In this document: in pieces, positions 1 to 12,376 of the stretch
How the letters are laid out: each line of letters starts with the position of its first letter
Numbering within the stretch: the stretch's first letter is position 1
Source of the DNA: Onthophagus taurus
Taxonomy: Eukaryota; Arthropoda; Insecta; Coleoptera; Scarabaeidae
Direction: 5' to 3'
DNA length: 64,000 nucleotides
Assembly (NCBI RefSeq): GCF_036711975.1
Contig: NC_091968.1
Coordinates: 26,149,001-26,213,000, forward strand
The notes under the pieces: generated by a model
The model's input: the letters and a program-made list of their open reading frames with translations, nothing else
Databases searched by the model: none
What the model was told of the DNA's origin: nothing
Translations under genes and position numbers: made by a program

Positions 1-1111
1 CTATTTTACACAATCTATATCACCGGTTCTATACCTACCATTTTAATTCAAAAACATTTTTCATTTTGATGAATTACGATTAATTTCCGGATTTTCGCAA
101 AGACAATCCAATGAAATCCTCAAATAAACCATATAGATTCGACCAAATATGTGTTTGGAGCGGCAACTTTTGTCATAAATCGGGGTCGGATTAACCAAGC
201 CTTATGCACTGTCCCCACCTGTTCATAGAGAGACTAGGTCGAGACTTAGGCGTGTGGGGGCAAATGCGCTCGCAAATAATCGAGCTATTACCCGTGTTTA
301 CCTGGGCCCAAAGCAAACGGGTATCTAATGCTCCTCCAGCTAGAGGCCGGTTCAAAGTGTTGTTCTAGATTAACAAGGCGCACCTGGATATCTCTCTCAC
401 TATACGCTTCCCTCCGCATCTCTATGTAATAGCGAGATTCCGCTAATCCATGCAAATTCTACGTCAATGAATAACATGATTGCCTTTCTCCTTAACACTA
501 TAACTTCCCATACAATGATACAGTCAAGAAATTGCGTTCAAAATATTCTTGGCAATCAAACACGACATAAAAATGTCGAAATAGTCGTTTTTATTTCGAT
601 TTCGTTCGCGATCGCAGTTTTACGATGGTAGAAGCGAGGTAATCAACGGGAATATTTCAATATACAAGGTTGAAACGGGAAACGAAAGCGTGTCGATATG
701 AAAAGATACTCGAAAAATATCTGCACATTTTTCAATGAGAAAAAAGCTAATAAATCATAAAAGCGATGTTACATTTTGTTTTGAAACTTTATAACAACTT
801 GTATACAAAGTAAAACAAACAAAATATTTACTAATAAATATTTAGCATAGTTTGTTGTATTGCAATGGTTGCCCGACATTCATATCTGGAAATGCTCAAA
901 AAGGAATAAAAAGAGAAACGAACACGTTTGGAGTTTGCCTGACAATCAATCGAATACCATTGTCACTTTGAGTGATACGTTGCATTGTTGGTTTCGTTTC
1001 GATTCACAAATTGTTTGTGGAAATATCACATCCGGTTGAAAATGTCAAAAATTTTACTGTCATTCAAATTCTAAAAAGTAATAGTGCCAACTTAATTTTT
1101 TTTTTTTTTAG
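1..1111. other. intron of the Ig gene, no exon seen
   Basis: Upstream intron sequence of the Ig-superfamily gene. Positions 190-450 are noticeably richer in G+C than the surroundings, but no frame with a recognisable product or good splice borders was found there. The polypyrimidine tract and AG acceptor for the first visible exon lie at about 1097-1111. Confidence 0.5.
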
Positions 1112-4100
1112 GGGCGAAATATGAACCTATTATGGTAGACAACGCTTACAAAGTCCACATGAAATTAACCATAAAATCAGTCGGTCAAAACGATTACGGA
1201 TCTTATAAATGCGTCTCGAAGAATTCTTTGGGCGAAACAGATGGAACAATTAAATTATATCGTAAGTATTAAAATAACAAAAAAAAGTAACTTAATCAAC
1301 GTTGGTCGTAAAACGACGACCAAAACGACGAGGTGCCGTTGAAAACCGAAGAAACTCTTTTGCATTTCACGGTAACGCGAAGTAGCTAACAGAAGCCAAC
1401 ATAGTGGCTTGTAGTAGTAGTAAGGAAAAAGGGGAAAAAGGAGAAAACCGCAAATCGAGTTCACGGCGGATTTCTGTGCTCTCTCCGGTCGAGGAATTGA
1501 AAACTGCCAATAGCGCGCGCCCCCTTAATTTGAAAAACCCCCGGCTCGTTTCTCGTTCAATCGCCCAGCACAGGTCGTAATCGATACGATATCGTGAACA
1601 CAAAAATTTTCAACCGGAAAATAATAAAATAAAAGTAAATCTCTAAATTGCCAATTTTGATTGTAAAATTGAATTATTTTAATCTTAAATCTACACTTAC
1701 CTTTCATAAAACCGCAAAAGACGAACTCTGCATTCATTTTTCACTACACTAATTGAAACGTAACTAAAACGTTTATGATGACACAAAAACAACATAACCT
1801 TAAATGCCAAATGATTTAAAATTGATTAAAAAGCGCCATCTCTTGATATTTTTTTTGATTATTTTAATTGACAATTTATAAGTTTTAATTAAAATTAAAT
1901 TAAAATAATAAAAAAATTAATAGGAATTAAATCTGATTACCTTAAAGGTAATATTGTTTAATTTAATAAATATAAATAAATATAGAAACGAATATAAATA
2001 AGTAAGGAGACTGAAAATTAATTAAGCGCCATCTCTTGACTTTTTTTTAAATAATTTTAATTGTCAATTCGTAAGTTTTAATTAAAATAGAATTAAAATA
2101 ATAAAAAAATTAGTAGAAATTAAATCTGATTATCTTAAACGTAATATTGTTTAATATAATAAATATACATAAATATAAAAAGAAATATAAATAAATAAGG
2201 AGAATGAATATTGATTAAGCGCCATCTCTTGATTTTTTTTTAATAATTTTAATTGTCAATTCGTAAGTTATAATTAAAATAGAATTAAAATAATAAGAAA
2301 ATAAATAGAAATTAAATCTAATTATCTTAAAGGTAATATTGGTTAATTCAATAAATATAAATAAATATAAAAAACAGATATAAATAAATAAGGAGAATGA
2401 CAATTAATTAAGCGCCATCTCTTGATTTTTTTTTAATTTTAATTGTCAATTCGTAAGTTTTAATTAAAATAGAATTAAAATAATAACAAATAAATAGAAA
2501 TTAAATCTGATTACCTTAAAGGTAATATTGTTTAATATAATAAATATAAAAACAAATATAAATAAATAAGGAAAATGAATATTAAGCGCCATCTCTTGAT
2601 TTTTTCTTAAATAATATTAATTGTCAATTCGTAAGTTTTAATTAAAATAGAATTAAAATAATAAAAAAATAAATAAAAATTAAATCTAATTATCTTAAAG
2701 GTAATATTGTTTAATTCAATAAATATAAATAAATATAAAAACAGATATAAATAAATAAGGAGAATGACAATTAATTATGCGCCATCTCTTGATTTTTTCT
2801 TAAATAATATTAATTGTCAATTCGTAAGTTTTAATTAAAATAGAATTAAAATAATAAAAAAATAAATAAAAATTAAATCTAATTATCTTAAAGGTAACAT
2901 TGTTTAATTCAATAAATATAAATAAATATAAAACAGATATAAATAAATAAGGAGAATGACAATTAATTAAGCGACATCTCTTGATTTTTTTTAAATAATT
3001 TTAATTGTCAATTGGTAAGTTTTAATTAAAATAATAAAAAAGTAAATAGAAATTAAATCTGATTGTCTTAAACGTAATATTGTTTAATTTAATAAATATA
3101 AATAAATATAAAAACAAATATAAATAAATAAGGAGAATGAAAATTGATTAAGCGCCATCTCTTGATTTTTTTAAATAATTTTTATTGTCAATTCGTAAAG
3201 TTTAATTAAAATAATAAAAAAATGAATAGACATTAAATCTGATTATCTTAAAGGTAATATTGTTTAATACAATAAATATAAAAACAAATATAAATAAATA
3301 AGGATAATGAATATTGATTAAGCGCCATCTCTTGATTTTTTTTAGTAATTTTAATTGTCAATTCGTAAATTTTAATTAAAATAGAATTAAAATAATAAAA
3401 AATGATTAGAAATTAAATTTAAAGTTTTAAATTTAAATTTTAGTTTAATTTAATAAATATAAAAACAAATATAAATAAATAATGTGAATGAAAATTAAGC
3501 ACCATCTCTTCGAATTTTTTAACACCAAAAAAATTATTAATCTAAAACTTATACATTTCAACATTTACAACAAATTAATTAAATTACAATAAATTAATTA
3601 ATAAATAAAATAATTAAATTTATAATAAATAAAATTAAATTAATAAATTAAAACGCCATCTCTTAATATTTCTTAATACTATTTTATAGATGTCACTTTT
3701 ATAAATGTCATTTAAACTTAAACCATAAAATCTTAAAAAGATTTTTAGATAAAGCAATAAAAAATGTGTAAAGTTGACAACTACAAGTTCTTTACGAGGC
3801 GAAAACTAATAGACGAAGAGAACTCAGGTGTAGGGTCGCGTCGGAAATTAAAGGTAGGACCGCATTGCTTTCGTAGCTGAGCTTTCGCTAGATAGCGACT
3901 CTTCCGGACGTTTCCGAGCTTTACTCGTTTGTAAATTACCTAACGTTGCGGTTTGAACGTCGACTTTACCGCCACTTTCCCGAATAATAAAGTGCTCACA
4001 ATGAAAATCTCGAAATTTCTAAATCTTTAATTATTTTAGATATCCCATCGCCTTCAACGGAAGCTGAAGAAACAACCACACCAACTACAACACTTGTTAC

Positions 4101-4803
4101 AAAACCCACATTTAAAGGTGACTTTTAAATTTACGTGAAACGTGAAATAATATCGATTTTATTTAGAGTTTACAACAAAGCTCCCTAAGAAAAAGAAACA
4201 GAAGTCAACGGAAAGTTCTGGAAGCAGTAATGTTATAACTGATACGAAACCAACGAAAGGAAGGGGTAAGTTAACCCTTTAAAGTTTATATTAAGTTAGA
4301 AAAGCGGAATAATAAAACTGTCTTATGAAAATGATAGAAATATCAATCCCGAACTTATTAGTATTCAAAATTCGTAAACCATTTTCATGACGGGGAACCA
4401 GGAGCTGCTTCGAATCGCTCTCTAAAATGCTTTTTCGTTTCCCCACCTCTCTAAGCATCAGGTGTTCGATATGAATCGGATGCCGTCGCATTTAAAATGA
4501 TTGGTGACCAGCGGAACTACGAAGGGTGGCCAATATTTTTCGAAAAACCCCATTAAATTCGTTTTCTTGTATTAAAAAAGATACAAAATCGATTACTAAC
4601 TTTAACGTTTTAAACGTTTTGTAGATATTCGCCAAAGAAGTAGCCCGAATGATCTAAACAAAGAAAAATTAGCTGCAATTAATGATATTGCACCATCTCT
4701 ACCGAGTAAAGCTAATATTAATGGTGTTAGAAGTAGTAAATGTTGTTATAAAGTTGGATTTTGGGTTTGTTTATATTTTATGATGGCTTTTAAGAAGATT
4801 TAA
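1112..4803 (+). CDS. IgSF cell-surface protein, DIP/lachesin-like, 3' exons (partial; 5' end outside window)
   Basis: Four exons are readable: 1112-1261, 4040-4117, 4167-4265 and 4625-4803. All have GT/AG borders and matching phases. Exon 1112-1261 encodes the end of an Ig domain: the Tyr-Cys motif DYGSYKCVSKNSLGETDG is the F-strand/G-strand signature typical of the third Ig domain of Dpr-interacting proteins and lachesin. The next exons give a stalk rich in Thr (TTTPTTTL), then a Lys/Ser-rich piece. The last exon ends in a short hydrophobic stretch (VGFWVCLYFMMAF) followed by KKI and stop, as expected for a GPI-attachment signal or a short membrane anchor. Such proteins are extracellular neuronal adhesion receptors pairing with Dpr proteins; that role is inferred from the family. 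A poly(A) signal-like AATAAA lies near 4850. The first intron contains the 193-bp satellite array. Upstream Ig exons are not visible between 1 and 1111. Whether it is a DIP or lachesin proper cannot be decided from one domain. Confidence 0.82.
1262..1824. other. intron segment with GC-rich island
   Basis: Intron between the Ig exon and the satellite array. Positions about 1300-1580 are CpG-rich and partly open in several frames, but none gives a recognisable protein. Conserved noncoding or regulatory DNA is possible; nothing firmer can be said. A similar island lies at 3800-3985, just before the next exon. Confidence 0.4.
1825..3530 (+). repeat. tandem array, ~193-bp unit, about 10 copies
   Basis: A unit beginning around GCGCCATCTCTTGATTTTTT recurs with starts near 1833, 2026, 2219, 2412, 2586, 2779, 2971, 3152, 3332 and 3499. 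Spacings are 193, 193, 193, 174, 193, 192, 181, 180 and 167. Each unit contains the GCGCCATCTCTTGA block, an AATTGTCAATTCGTAAGTTT block, a CTTAAAGGTAATATTG block and an AATAAATATAAATA tail. The last copies are more diverged (GCACCATCTC in the tenth). The array lies entirely in an intron of the Ig gene. Confidence 0.92.
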
Positions 4804-5498
4804 AGTAAAACGGATTGTTGAAAAAAATTTTATTGGAATTTGTGTATATAATAAAAAAATATTTTATTTCCTTGTACCTGCTCTTGATCGTTTTGTATTT
4901 TATGCTATGTCAATGATTATTGGAAGATCCTCATAATCATTGGCGACTAAATTTCTATTAAATTGTAAATATATTAATTGTTTATATTAAAAAAAGAAAC
5001 AGTTAATGAAATTGGAAAAAAAATAAATTAATGTCGATAGAATCTTAAAACCTAACTAAGAAATGCTTCTAATTTTAATTAAAAAAAAACTGAATTAATT
5101 TTGTAAATAAATGTATTTCGACTAAATCACTTTGTGTACAGTCAATTAAAAAATTCATGTATTAAAATTAATTAATAAACCATCTAAGGAACGATTTTTT
5201 TATTTATTTATTCCATCAAATTAAGCATAACCTACAGTTGCTCACAAAATTGATTGTACCCACCAATGTTAAACAATTACAATCATTCAGATCAACAAAA
5301 TGAACCATTTGAAATGAGCGAAGAGAAAAAAGTGACTTTTTAAATTGACTGTGCATCAAATTAAAGACTGATCTTTTGTTCGGTCCCTTGCTTTGTATAT
5401 TATTCGTGTTTAGAGGGAATATATGAAATAAAAACGACAAAAAAAATGTTTTAATTACATTATTTAACCCCTAAAAAAATCCTTTTATGATTATCACA

Positions 5499-8400
5499 TT
5501 ATATCACTTGACTAAGCGACATTTTAAAATGAAAAGTGTCGTTTTCTAGATGTTAGTATAAAATTAAAAGTTTAATACTTGACGCATTTAACTCAAAAAA
5601 ACAAAGTTCGAACTTTCAACTTTAACATATTTAACTTCATAAAAAATCCTTTAAAATGAGTCCAAACTCGACATATTTAACATTAATATTAACGGAGATA
5701 CAATCACTTCCGGTTTGAAACGTCAATGTCAATTTTGACATATTTGTCATCTTCATTAAAAGACCTTTAAAATGAGACCAAACAAGACGCACTTATCTCA
5801 AAAAACAAAAAAGTTAGAATAAAAAATATTAAACCCGAAGTTGGCAACAATGAAGATAGCAATTTAATTTTTAAATATTAATACCAACCTTAATTTTTTA
5901 TTTTTTTTTTATATTTTTGTTTTTGTGGCAAATATTAACACATTTTATAAAAATTAAAAATATGTCAAAATGACATTGACATTTCAAACCGGAAGTTGCT
6001 TATATCTCGAGTAATATTGGAATTAGACGTATCATGTTTGGACTCATTTTAAAGGATTTTTCACGATGATTACAAATATGTCAAAATTAACGTTGACATT
6101 CTTAACCGGAAGTCGACCATAACTTCGTTAATATTGGAGATAAATATGTCGTGTTTGTACTCATTTTAAAGGATTTTTAATGAAGATTACAAATATGTCA
6201 AAATTGAGGTTGACATTTTAAACCTGAAGTTAGTTATTACATAATAGACAAATGGACAACTTCATGGTGTTCTTTCATAATATATTTTTTATTTAAAAAA
6301 AAACCTTTAAAATGTCTCCAAATATGACGCACTTATCTCAAAAAACAAAAAGGTAGAATAAAAAAGATTAAACCTGAAGATAGCAATTTAATTTTTAAAT
6401 ATTAATACCAACCTTAATTTTAATTTTTTTTTATTATATTGTTGTTTTTGTGACAAATAATAAGACATTTTATAAAAATAAAGAATATGTCAAAATGACA
6501 TTGACATTTCAAACCGGAAGTTGCTTATATCTCGAGTAATATTGGAATTAGACGTATCATGTTTGGACTCATTTTAAAGGATATTTCACGACGATTATAA
6601 ATATGTCAAAATTGACGTTGACATTGTTAACCGGAAGTTGACCATAACTTTATTAATATTGAAGATAAATATGTCGTGTTTGTACTCATTTTAAAGGATT
6701 TTTAATGAAGATTACAAATATGTCAAAATTGAGGTTGACGTTTTAAACCTGAAGTTAGTTATTACATAATAGACAAATGAACAACTTCATGGTGTTCTTT
6801 CATAATGTATTTTTTATTAAAAAAAACTTTAAAATGAAACCAAACAAGACGCGCTTATCTCAAAAAACAAAAAAGTTAGAATAAAAAACATTAAACCCGA
6901 AGTTAGCAACAATGAAGATAGCAATTTCATTTTTAAATATTAATACCAACTTAATTTTTTATTTCTTTTTATTATATTTTTGTTTTTGTGACAACTATTA
7001 AGACATTTTATAAAAATTAAGAATATGTCAAAATGACATTGACATTTCAAACCGGAAGTTGCTTATATCTCGAGTAATATTAGAATTAAACGTATCATGT
7101 TTGGACTCATTTTAAAGGATTTTTCACGACGATTACAAATATGTCAAAATTAACGTTGACATTCTTAACCGGAAGTTGACCATAACTTCGTTAATATTGG
7201 AGATAAATATGTCGTGTTTGTACTCATTTTAAAGGATTTTTAATGAAGATTACAAATATGTCAAAATTGAGGTTGACATTTTAAACCTGAAGTTAGTTAT
7301 TATGTATTAGACAAATGGACAACTTCATGATGTATTCTTTATTAAAAAAAATCCTTTAAAATGAGTCCTAACAAGACGCACTCATCTCAAAAAACAAAAA
7401 AGTTAGAATAAAGAACATTAAACCCGAAGTTAGCAACAATGAAGATAGCAATTTAATTTTTAAATATTACAACCTTAATTTTTGATTTTTTTTATTATAT
7501 CTTTGTTTTTGTGACAACTATTAAGACATTTTATAAAAATTAAGAATATGTCAAAATGACATTGACATTTCAAACCGGAAGTTGCTTATATCTCGGGTAA
7601 TATTGGAATTAAACGTATCATGTTTGGACTCATTTTAAAGGATTTTTCACGACGATTACAAATATGTCAAAATTGACGTTGACATCCTTAACCGGAAATC
7701 GACCATAACTTCATTAATATTGAAGATAAATATGTCGTGTTTGTACTCATTTTAAAGGATTTTTAATGAAGATTACAAATATGACAAAATTGAGGTTGAC
7801 ATTTTAAACCTGAAGTTAGCGATCATACAGGATGGTCCATTTAACGTGAGACAACAGATTATCTCGAAAACGGTTCATTTTACATAAAAATAAACCTAAT
7901 GAAAGAGCGGATAAGAAATGCATGCAGAAATAGTAGCCAAGAAAACCTTCTAAGATGTAAAGAAAGTTTAGTAGAAGTGTTAATAAATGTATTGAAGTGG
8001 GTGGGGAAATATTTGAACATTTATTATAAATTTTATACTTGTTGTTGATTACTAAACATTTTTTATAAATAAACAATATTTAAAACTATTTGAATAAAAA
8101 AGTTATTTAGATTTTGCAAACAAAAACATAAGGTGCCATTTAAAAAATAGGTCGTGACCTTCATATGACCTTGAAAATAAGGTCAAGATCCAAAAATGTT
8201 ATCGTCATATGATTTCTCCCTTCGCACCGAACAACTTTCATTTGGTTCATTTTTATGTAAAATGAACCGTTTTCGAGATAATCGCTTGTCTCGCGTTAAA
8301 TGGACCAGCCTGTATAATAGAAATTTTATAACTGAAGTTAATCTTGTGTTACTCACTTTTGCGCATTTTCTTTTTATTTTTAACGTGTTTTTTGGGTCGT

Positions 8401-8681
8401 CACTCTAGATTATTTTCTTCAAACATTTTTTCACGAATCATCATCATTTGGTTCTAGTTTTAGTGATTAAATTTATGCCACGACTTACAGAAACACCCTG
8501 TATGCCCTCTGTGCTTATGATAGCTGTCATCAATGTTCTGTGATAAAAATGGACAGGCACCAAACGATTCTCAATAGTTTGAGCCTGTCTATTCTGAATA
8601 GTCATATTTTTAGAGAGATGAAAACGAAAATCCCGTTTTTCTCAACATTATTCATTTGTCGCTTAGTCAAGTGATGCATAA
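5499..8681 (+). mobile_element. TIR-bounded element carrying ~525-bp internal tandem units (family B)
   Basis: The left end reads ATATCACTTGACTAAGCGAC (5501-5520). The right end (8658-8681) is its reverse complement with two extra bases, so the segment is bounded by inverted repeats of about 22 bp. Inside, at about 5690-7815, four units of roughly 520-540 bp repeat; the CGTATCATGTTTGGACTC landmark falls near 6027, 6552, 7090 and 7612. Each unit is itself built from about three ~120-bp sub-repeats of the pattern AAAGGATTTTT...ATTACAAATATGTCAAAATTGA...TTGACATTT...ACCGGAAGTT, plus an AT-rich spacer. No transposase is present. A smaller MITE (7827-8318) sits inside. The right-end sequence 8578-8690 recurs in opposite orientation at about 35775-35870. 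Confidence 0.75.
7827..8318. mobile_element. nested MITE with ~80-bp terminal inverted repeats
   Basis: The left end TACAGGATGGTCCATTTAAC and the following ~75 bases (to about 7905) reappear reverse-complemented at about 8237-8318, ending GGACCAGCCTGTA. The TIR includes the block ATCTCGAAAACGGTTCATTT. No coding capacity is evident. The TACAGG...CCTGTA ends and apparent TA target are typical of Tc1/mariner-derived MITEs in insects. Confidence 0.8.
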
Positions 8682-8689
8682 CGCGGTCC

Positions 8690-11600
8690 AATTAACATTT
8701 CGATTTGTTTTAAACGATTTTCTCGATGAATATTTAGATTAAAAGTTTAAATTGAAGCATCGAGATTCTGATGGCCAATAATCGAAGTTAACCAAAAAAG
8801 GGTGCTATCTAGCGTTAAAATTACTATTTAGTACGCGTTTCGAGTTAATTGTCTTAAGATCGTTGAAACTACGCATACAAATGTCCTCATTACACTGCCA
8901 ATTTTCAACCTCTTGCACATTTCCGGTAGAATTAATCCGATAACAAGGTCCCTTGAGGAGAACCCTCCCATTTTCCACACACTTTCACAATCACGCTAAA
9001 ACATTTTCAAAAAAAATTATATTTCAAGTCAAAACTTGTTTTGAATCATTTTCCGTTTTCTCTTTCATTACTTCGGCAAAACGGGGCGAAATGGTAAAAG
9101 CAAATTAACTGAACTCCAAAAGCTTTGAAGAGGAGCAACAACTTTTACCCCGTAGATAAGCACCGTCGCATCGCACGTGCACACACGTACAACGCATTTC
9201 AATTTGGCGGCCCTTCCCACAACCCCTTTCAAAATCACCCCCGTTCATTCCGACAGTTTCCCAACAAATTTAATCAAGGCCGGACATAACACAACAAAGA
9301 ATATCTGCTGCAAAGCTTGAAACGTTTAACAGAAATTAATTATAAAACAAGTACACAAGGTGCTTTCAAACGATTTAAATTAAACTATGTAGATAAAATT
9401 AAACTGTGTATATTATTAAACTATGTAATGTTAAAAATAGAATTATCTTTTTTTAAAACGTGATCAGGTTATCTTAAAAACAACTTGTAACGTAAAAAGT
9501 TTTAAGTTTTATCTTTAATCTCAGCTCACGAAACACGTCCTAAACACACATTAAACCTTTTTCTTTGTTCATTTTAACCCGTTTTACTCGTTATTTTTTA
9601 AGTTTTACAACCATCTTGAAACTCAAAAAGGAATTAAAATAGAAGTGTGTTTACGTGCTGGTTTAAGTTTAAGCTGTAAGGGGTTTCAAAGCTTACAAAT
9701 GCGCTAATTATGGGAGCTTCAGTAACCCCTTGGGCCGTATTAAACCGGAAATAGGTCCCGCCGGCTGATTTACAAGTTGATTATGGATCCATTAAACAGC
9801 GTTCCGCAACGGTGTTTCTCTTAGTGTATTCATTGGTTTACCTATGTGGTAATAATAATAAATAAAATTTTATTTATCCAATTTTTCTCCAAAGGTGGCG
9901 TTAATTTAATTTTATACAAAGAAAATTAACAGAAAAGAAATGCAACAAATTTAATACATTGACAAAGTTGCTTTTACGATTCATAAAACTCTAGTAGTAA
10001 ACTTCCAAATGGGGTATTGATGTAATAAAGCGTTGTTATTGGAAAAAAGGTCAATTTTTACACTTAAACAGATGCAATATTTCTTTAAACTCTGTAAAAG
10101 ATGAGAAAGGATATTCACGAAATATGATGAAATATTTGATTTAAAAGTTTTTTCTCTTTCTCCTTTACAGCCTTAGAATAGAAATGTCAATTTGAGATAT
10201 GATTTATTGCAGAGCTCCGGTTAGGATTTCTTTCAGTTAATCCCCAAGCGTCATGGTGTAAGGAGAGATTTCGAATTCCCCCTTCTTTAATTCCTTCCTT
10301 CTGCAACTCCTTTTTTGATTAATTGTTATAACTCGCAGAAATAAATAAAATATTTAATACAATATTCCGTGCCGATTTTGACACTGACAGTATTGTAATG
10401 ATGCACATTCGCAGACAACTTCACGTCTGTCAATTCGAGGACGATAAAGTAGAATGCTGTACGGTTTAATTGCACGTCTCTCAATGAGTCTGATTTTAGC
10501 TTTAGGTCTTGTGTTAGTTCTAGAGCAAAACTAGAACTAGTTAGATGCTAGTTAGTATAAGATATTACTATGTTGCATATTTTTATTGTACTAAAACTAG
10601 AACTAACACTAGAACTAGAAACTAGGTCTAGTGTTAGTTCTAGTTTTACACCAGCTCTATCACTAGAACTAACCTCAAGACCTAGAACTAGAATCATTCG
10701 GGTTTAGCCGTCTTGAGAGACGTGCGGCTAAATCCGAATGTTTCTAGTTTTTGGTCATCTTACAATAAGAAAAAATGTTCAAAATCAAATAATATTGTAC
10801 ATAGTACAAACGATTTAGTTTAAATATACAAATGACTTACATGTGTTATCCAACTTTAACATTGTAGAAGAAAAAACTTGTAGAATCGGAGATTTTCGCT
10901 GATATTGATGTTGATTTCGCTGGATTGTAAACAAACACCTATAATACAAACAAAAATGTCAACAAAAATATTGTGGCGACATCTATTATCGACTCTATTA
11001 AATTATTTTTTTTTAATTAAATTTTATACATTTTTAAAAAAAATAATATCAGTTTCGAATAAATGAGAACATTTTCTTAAATTTCCCCTCAAAATCAAAA
11101 TTATACAGATTAATTAATTAATTTATCATTTAAATTGACATTTACAAAAACCTGTAAAAAAAAGTGACAGATTTCGGTTACTTTTTAATTCTTTTCATTA
11201 TTTAAAAATCATAACAAATTCATTAATTTATCGAATATAGCACAATACTAGTGAGATTTTTTGAGTTATACAACATAAAGTACAAAATATAGAAATAGAA
11301 ACACGAACGACACTAATAACTAATAAAAAACTTTCAAAATCAAATAATATCGTAGATAATACAATTAATTTAATTTAAATACATAAATGACTTACCTGTG
11401 TTATCCACCTTTAACATTTAAAGAAAAAACTTGTAGAATCGAAGATTTTCACCTTGTTTTGTAAACAAACATCTACACAATCTAAACTACAAACAAAAGT
11501 AACGAAAAATATTGTGGCGACATCTATTAGAAATATTTTAAAATATTAAATTGTTTATATTTTATTAATTTCTTTAATAATAATTTTAATTTTAAGTAAA

Positions 11601-12170
11601 TAAGACGATTTTCTTAAATTTCACATCAAAATCAAAATTACACAAATTAATTAATTAATTTATTATGTAAATTGATTTAGGCGATTACATCTACAGAAAT
11701 CTGTAAAGAACTGACTGTGTTTATATTTTTAACCCCTCAAATCATGGCAAATTCATTAATTTATCGAATGTCTGATACGACAATAATAAGATTTCTTGAA
11801 TTATATCGTTCAGAAGAAAGTCTGTAGAACAGTAACCACATAAATTACAAAACGAAAGATGTACGGGGTCAAACCTTAGAATGAAGTGCAAACCAACTCA
11901 ATATAACAGGATTTGGCCAAGCTAAAGTAGTTCATAAGCTTAAAAATGTTCTTACTGCTACTTTTGCATCTCCAAAGGCAACAAGACGGGATTACTTTTG
12001 TAAATAAGTAATGACATGCAGTGACAAGCTGTCAAACTGCCATTTTGGGTTGAATAGTTCAAAACACAGGCTTCATGAACCGCGATACTTTGATAATCTT
12101 AAAGTATTTTAATAATAATAATAATAACCCATAATACCATTAATACCAATGATAATAATAATACCATTAA
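8690..12170. other. intergenic DNA between the Ig gene and MOCS1
   Basis: No gene is supported here. Positions 8870-10420 look mostly unique and of moderate AT content. Positions 10490-10760 hold a hairpin repeat described separately. Two diverged copies of a ~550-bp segment cover about 10780-11240 and 11330-11790 (shared blocks include TGACTTACCTGTGTTATCCA and AATATTGTGGCGACATCTAT). At 11945-12110 there is a block shared with about 21350-21470 (TTTTTGTAAATAAGTARTGA). Confidence 0.5.
10490..10760. repeat. palindromic CTAGTTCTAG-type repeat with hairpin core
   Basis: A run of alternating AACTAGAACTA / TAGTTCTAG blocks flanks a hairpin whose arms are ATTCGGGTTTAGCCGTC and its near-complement GACGTGCGGCTAAATCCGAAT (about 10695-10740), with a short loop TTGAGA. 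The same hairpin or half of it recurs near 13375-13450, 15665-15740, 38660-38810, 56285-56430, 57670-57910 and 59650-59700. It has no coding potential and behaves like a short dispersed foldback repeat. Confidence 0.75.
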
Positions 12171-12180
12171 TAATTTAGAA

Positions 12181-12300
12181 ACTTAAGTTATTTTAATTTT
12201 ATTCGTGTAATTTGGGTTGCATACACCTAAACACATCATTTCAATCATTTAAAAAACGTTTCATTATCATAAAATAACGTTTATTATATGCAAAAATATA
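12181..12300. repeat. left arm of inverted repeat bracketing MOCS1
   Basis: This stretch, including TTTGGGTTGCATACACCTAA, reappears in reverse complement at about 18765-18880 on the far side of MOCS1, with clear similarity over roughly 110 bp. The arms lie just beyond the MOCS1 stop and beyond its start. It may be a pair of dispersed element copies in opposite orientation rather than one bracketed unit. Confidence 0.7.
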
Positions 12301-12376
12301 TAATATATCCCCATTTGTCACCTTACTACTAAATTATAAAAAATAGAAATATCCCAATAACGATGTAAAGTATTAA

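Noticed and set aside
5216..5440. 74-codon minus-strand frame after the Ig gene
   Set aside because: AT-rich chance frame with no family features; it lies just outside the family-B element.
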